Shown here: piece by piece, positions 63,762-64,000 of the stretch
Layout of the letters: every line of letters begins with the position of its first letter
How positions within the stretch are numbered: the stretch's first letter is position 1
Assembly: GCA_963792855.1 (NCBI GenBank)
Contig: CAWBXZ010000013.1
Coordinates: forward strand, 248,001 to 312,000
DNA: 64,000 bases
DNA from: SG8-40 sp963792855
GTDB lineage: Bacteria; Pseudomonadota; Gammaproteobacteria; Burkholderiales; Eutrophovitaceae
Reading direction: 5' to 3'
The notes under the pieces: generated by a model
What the model saw: only the letters and a program-made list of their open reading frames with translations
What the model was told of the DNA's origin: nothing
Database searches by the model: none
Position numbers and translations under genes: made by a program

Positions 63762-64000
63762 TTACGGTTGCAAGGACGATGTCCCGGCCGATTGTCTCTG
63801 ACGCCTTGCTTCATACAGGCAAATGCCTGCGGCAACGGACACATTCAGGCTTTCAACGGTCCCCAACATCGGAATCGATATCAGCTCGTCACAGGTGCGG
63901 CGTGTCAGGCGCCGCAAACCCTCGCCTTCCGCACCCATCACCAGCGCCACCGGGCGTGTCAGGTCGCAGGCGGCCAGCGGCCGCTCCGCCTCCCCGGCGG
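63762..64000 (-). CDS. rlmB: 23S rRNA (guanosine-2'-O-)-methyltransferase RlmB, C-terminal part
   Basis: The window edge cuts the gene. The last about 79 residues show the SpoU/TrmH knot motifs 2 and 3: VALVMGAEGEGLRRL and ISIPMLGTVESLNVSVAAGI with LYEARRQR at the end. This pattern is that of RlmB (G2251 methylation), though another SpoU-class enzyme is possible without the N-terminus. It is upstream of rpsB on the same strand. Confidence 0.85.
   Translation of the reverse strand, partial: AGEAERPLAACDLTRPVALVMGAEGEGLRRLTRRTCDELISIPMLGTVESLNVSVAAGICLYEARRQRQSAGTSSLQP

Overview
The window looks like a stretch of chromosome from a betaproteobacterium. The basis is conserved gene order and high GC, not a database match. 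Blocks such as ftsB-eno-kdsA-pyrG, ppsA/ppsR-rnhB-lpxB-lpxA-fabZ-lpxD-skp-bamA-rseP-dxr-cdsA-uppS-frr-pyrH-tsf-rpsB, and yciB-yciI-bolA-ppiC next to purL are typical of Burkholderiales, Nitrosomonadales and Rhodocyclales. I cannot name the genus. No rRNA, tRNA, CRISPR array, phage or transposase gene was seen.

Layout. Bases 1-3600: an SDR dehydrogenase (cut by the window edge) and a CxxC-containing carboxymuconolactone-decarboxylase/AhpD-like protein on the minus strand, then yciB-yciI-bolA-peptidylprolyl isomerase on the plus strand. 3600-9700: purL and a bifunctional NAD(P)HX epimerase/dehydratase. 9200-15300: an accessory stretch with a small membrane protein, a frameshifted Baeyer-Villiger monooxygenase followed by a lipocalin-like gene, a two-helix K+ channel, an orphan CmcJ/NvfI-like oxidoreductase and a lipase-like lipoprotein. 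15339-41232: a 26-kb molybdenum/tungsten and formate dehydrogenase island. 41243-64000: core housekeeping genes for cell division, glycolysis, CTP and PEP synthesis, lipid A, outer-membrane assembly, isoprenoids and translation.

The Mo/W island is the centre of interest. It carries a molybdate importer (modB-modC-modA) and a tungstate-type importer (tupA-tupB-tupC). It has molybdopterin genes (moaA, moaD, moaE, moeA, mobA, mobB) and a regulator that is only a ModE DNA-binding domain. It holds two different formate dehydrogenases. One is a Tat-exported, membrane-anchored respiratory enzyme (alpha, FeS beta, cytochrome b gamma) with a TorD chaperone, a Tat-signal microprotein, a small lipoprotein, a polyferredoxin and DUF3305/DUF3306 proteins. 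The other is a cytosolic NAD-linked enzyme whose diaphorase subunit is a FdsG-FdsB fusion like the tungsten-containing Fdh1 of Methylobacterium. fdhD supplies sulfur to the cofactor. Two 24-bp palindromes of identical layout (CGnTATAT-like half-sites, 8-bp spacer) overlap candidate promoters before tupA and before the modBCA leader. They suggest that one ModE-like regulator controls both importers.

Other unusual structures are a partial triplication of the kdsA start region between kdsA and pyrG, a leader with an intrinsic terminator before modB, a pair of GGCCTGTTAAC/GTCGACGCGCCG repeats each abutting a stop codon, and a 14-bp tandem repeat at the yciI/bolA junction.
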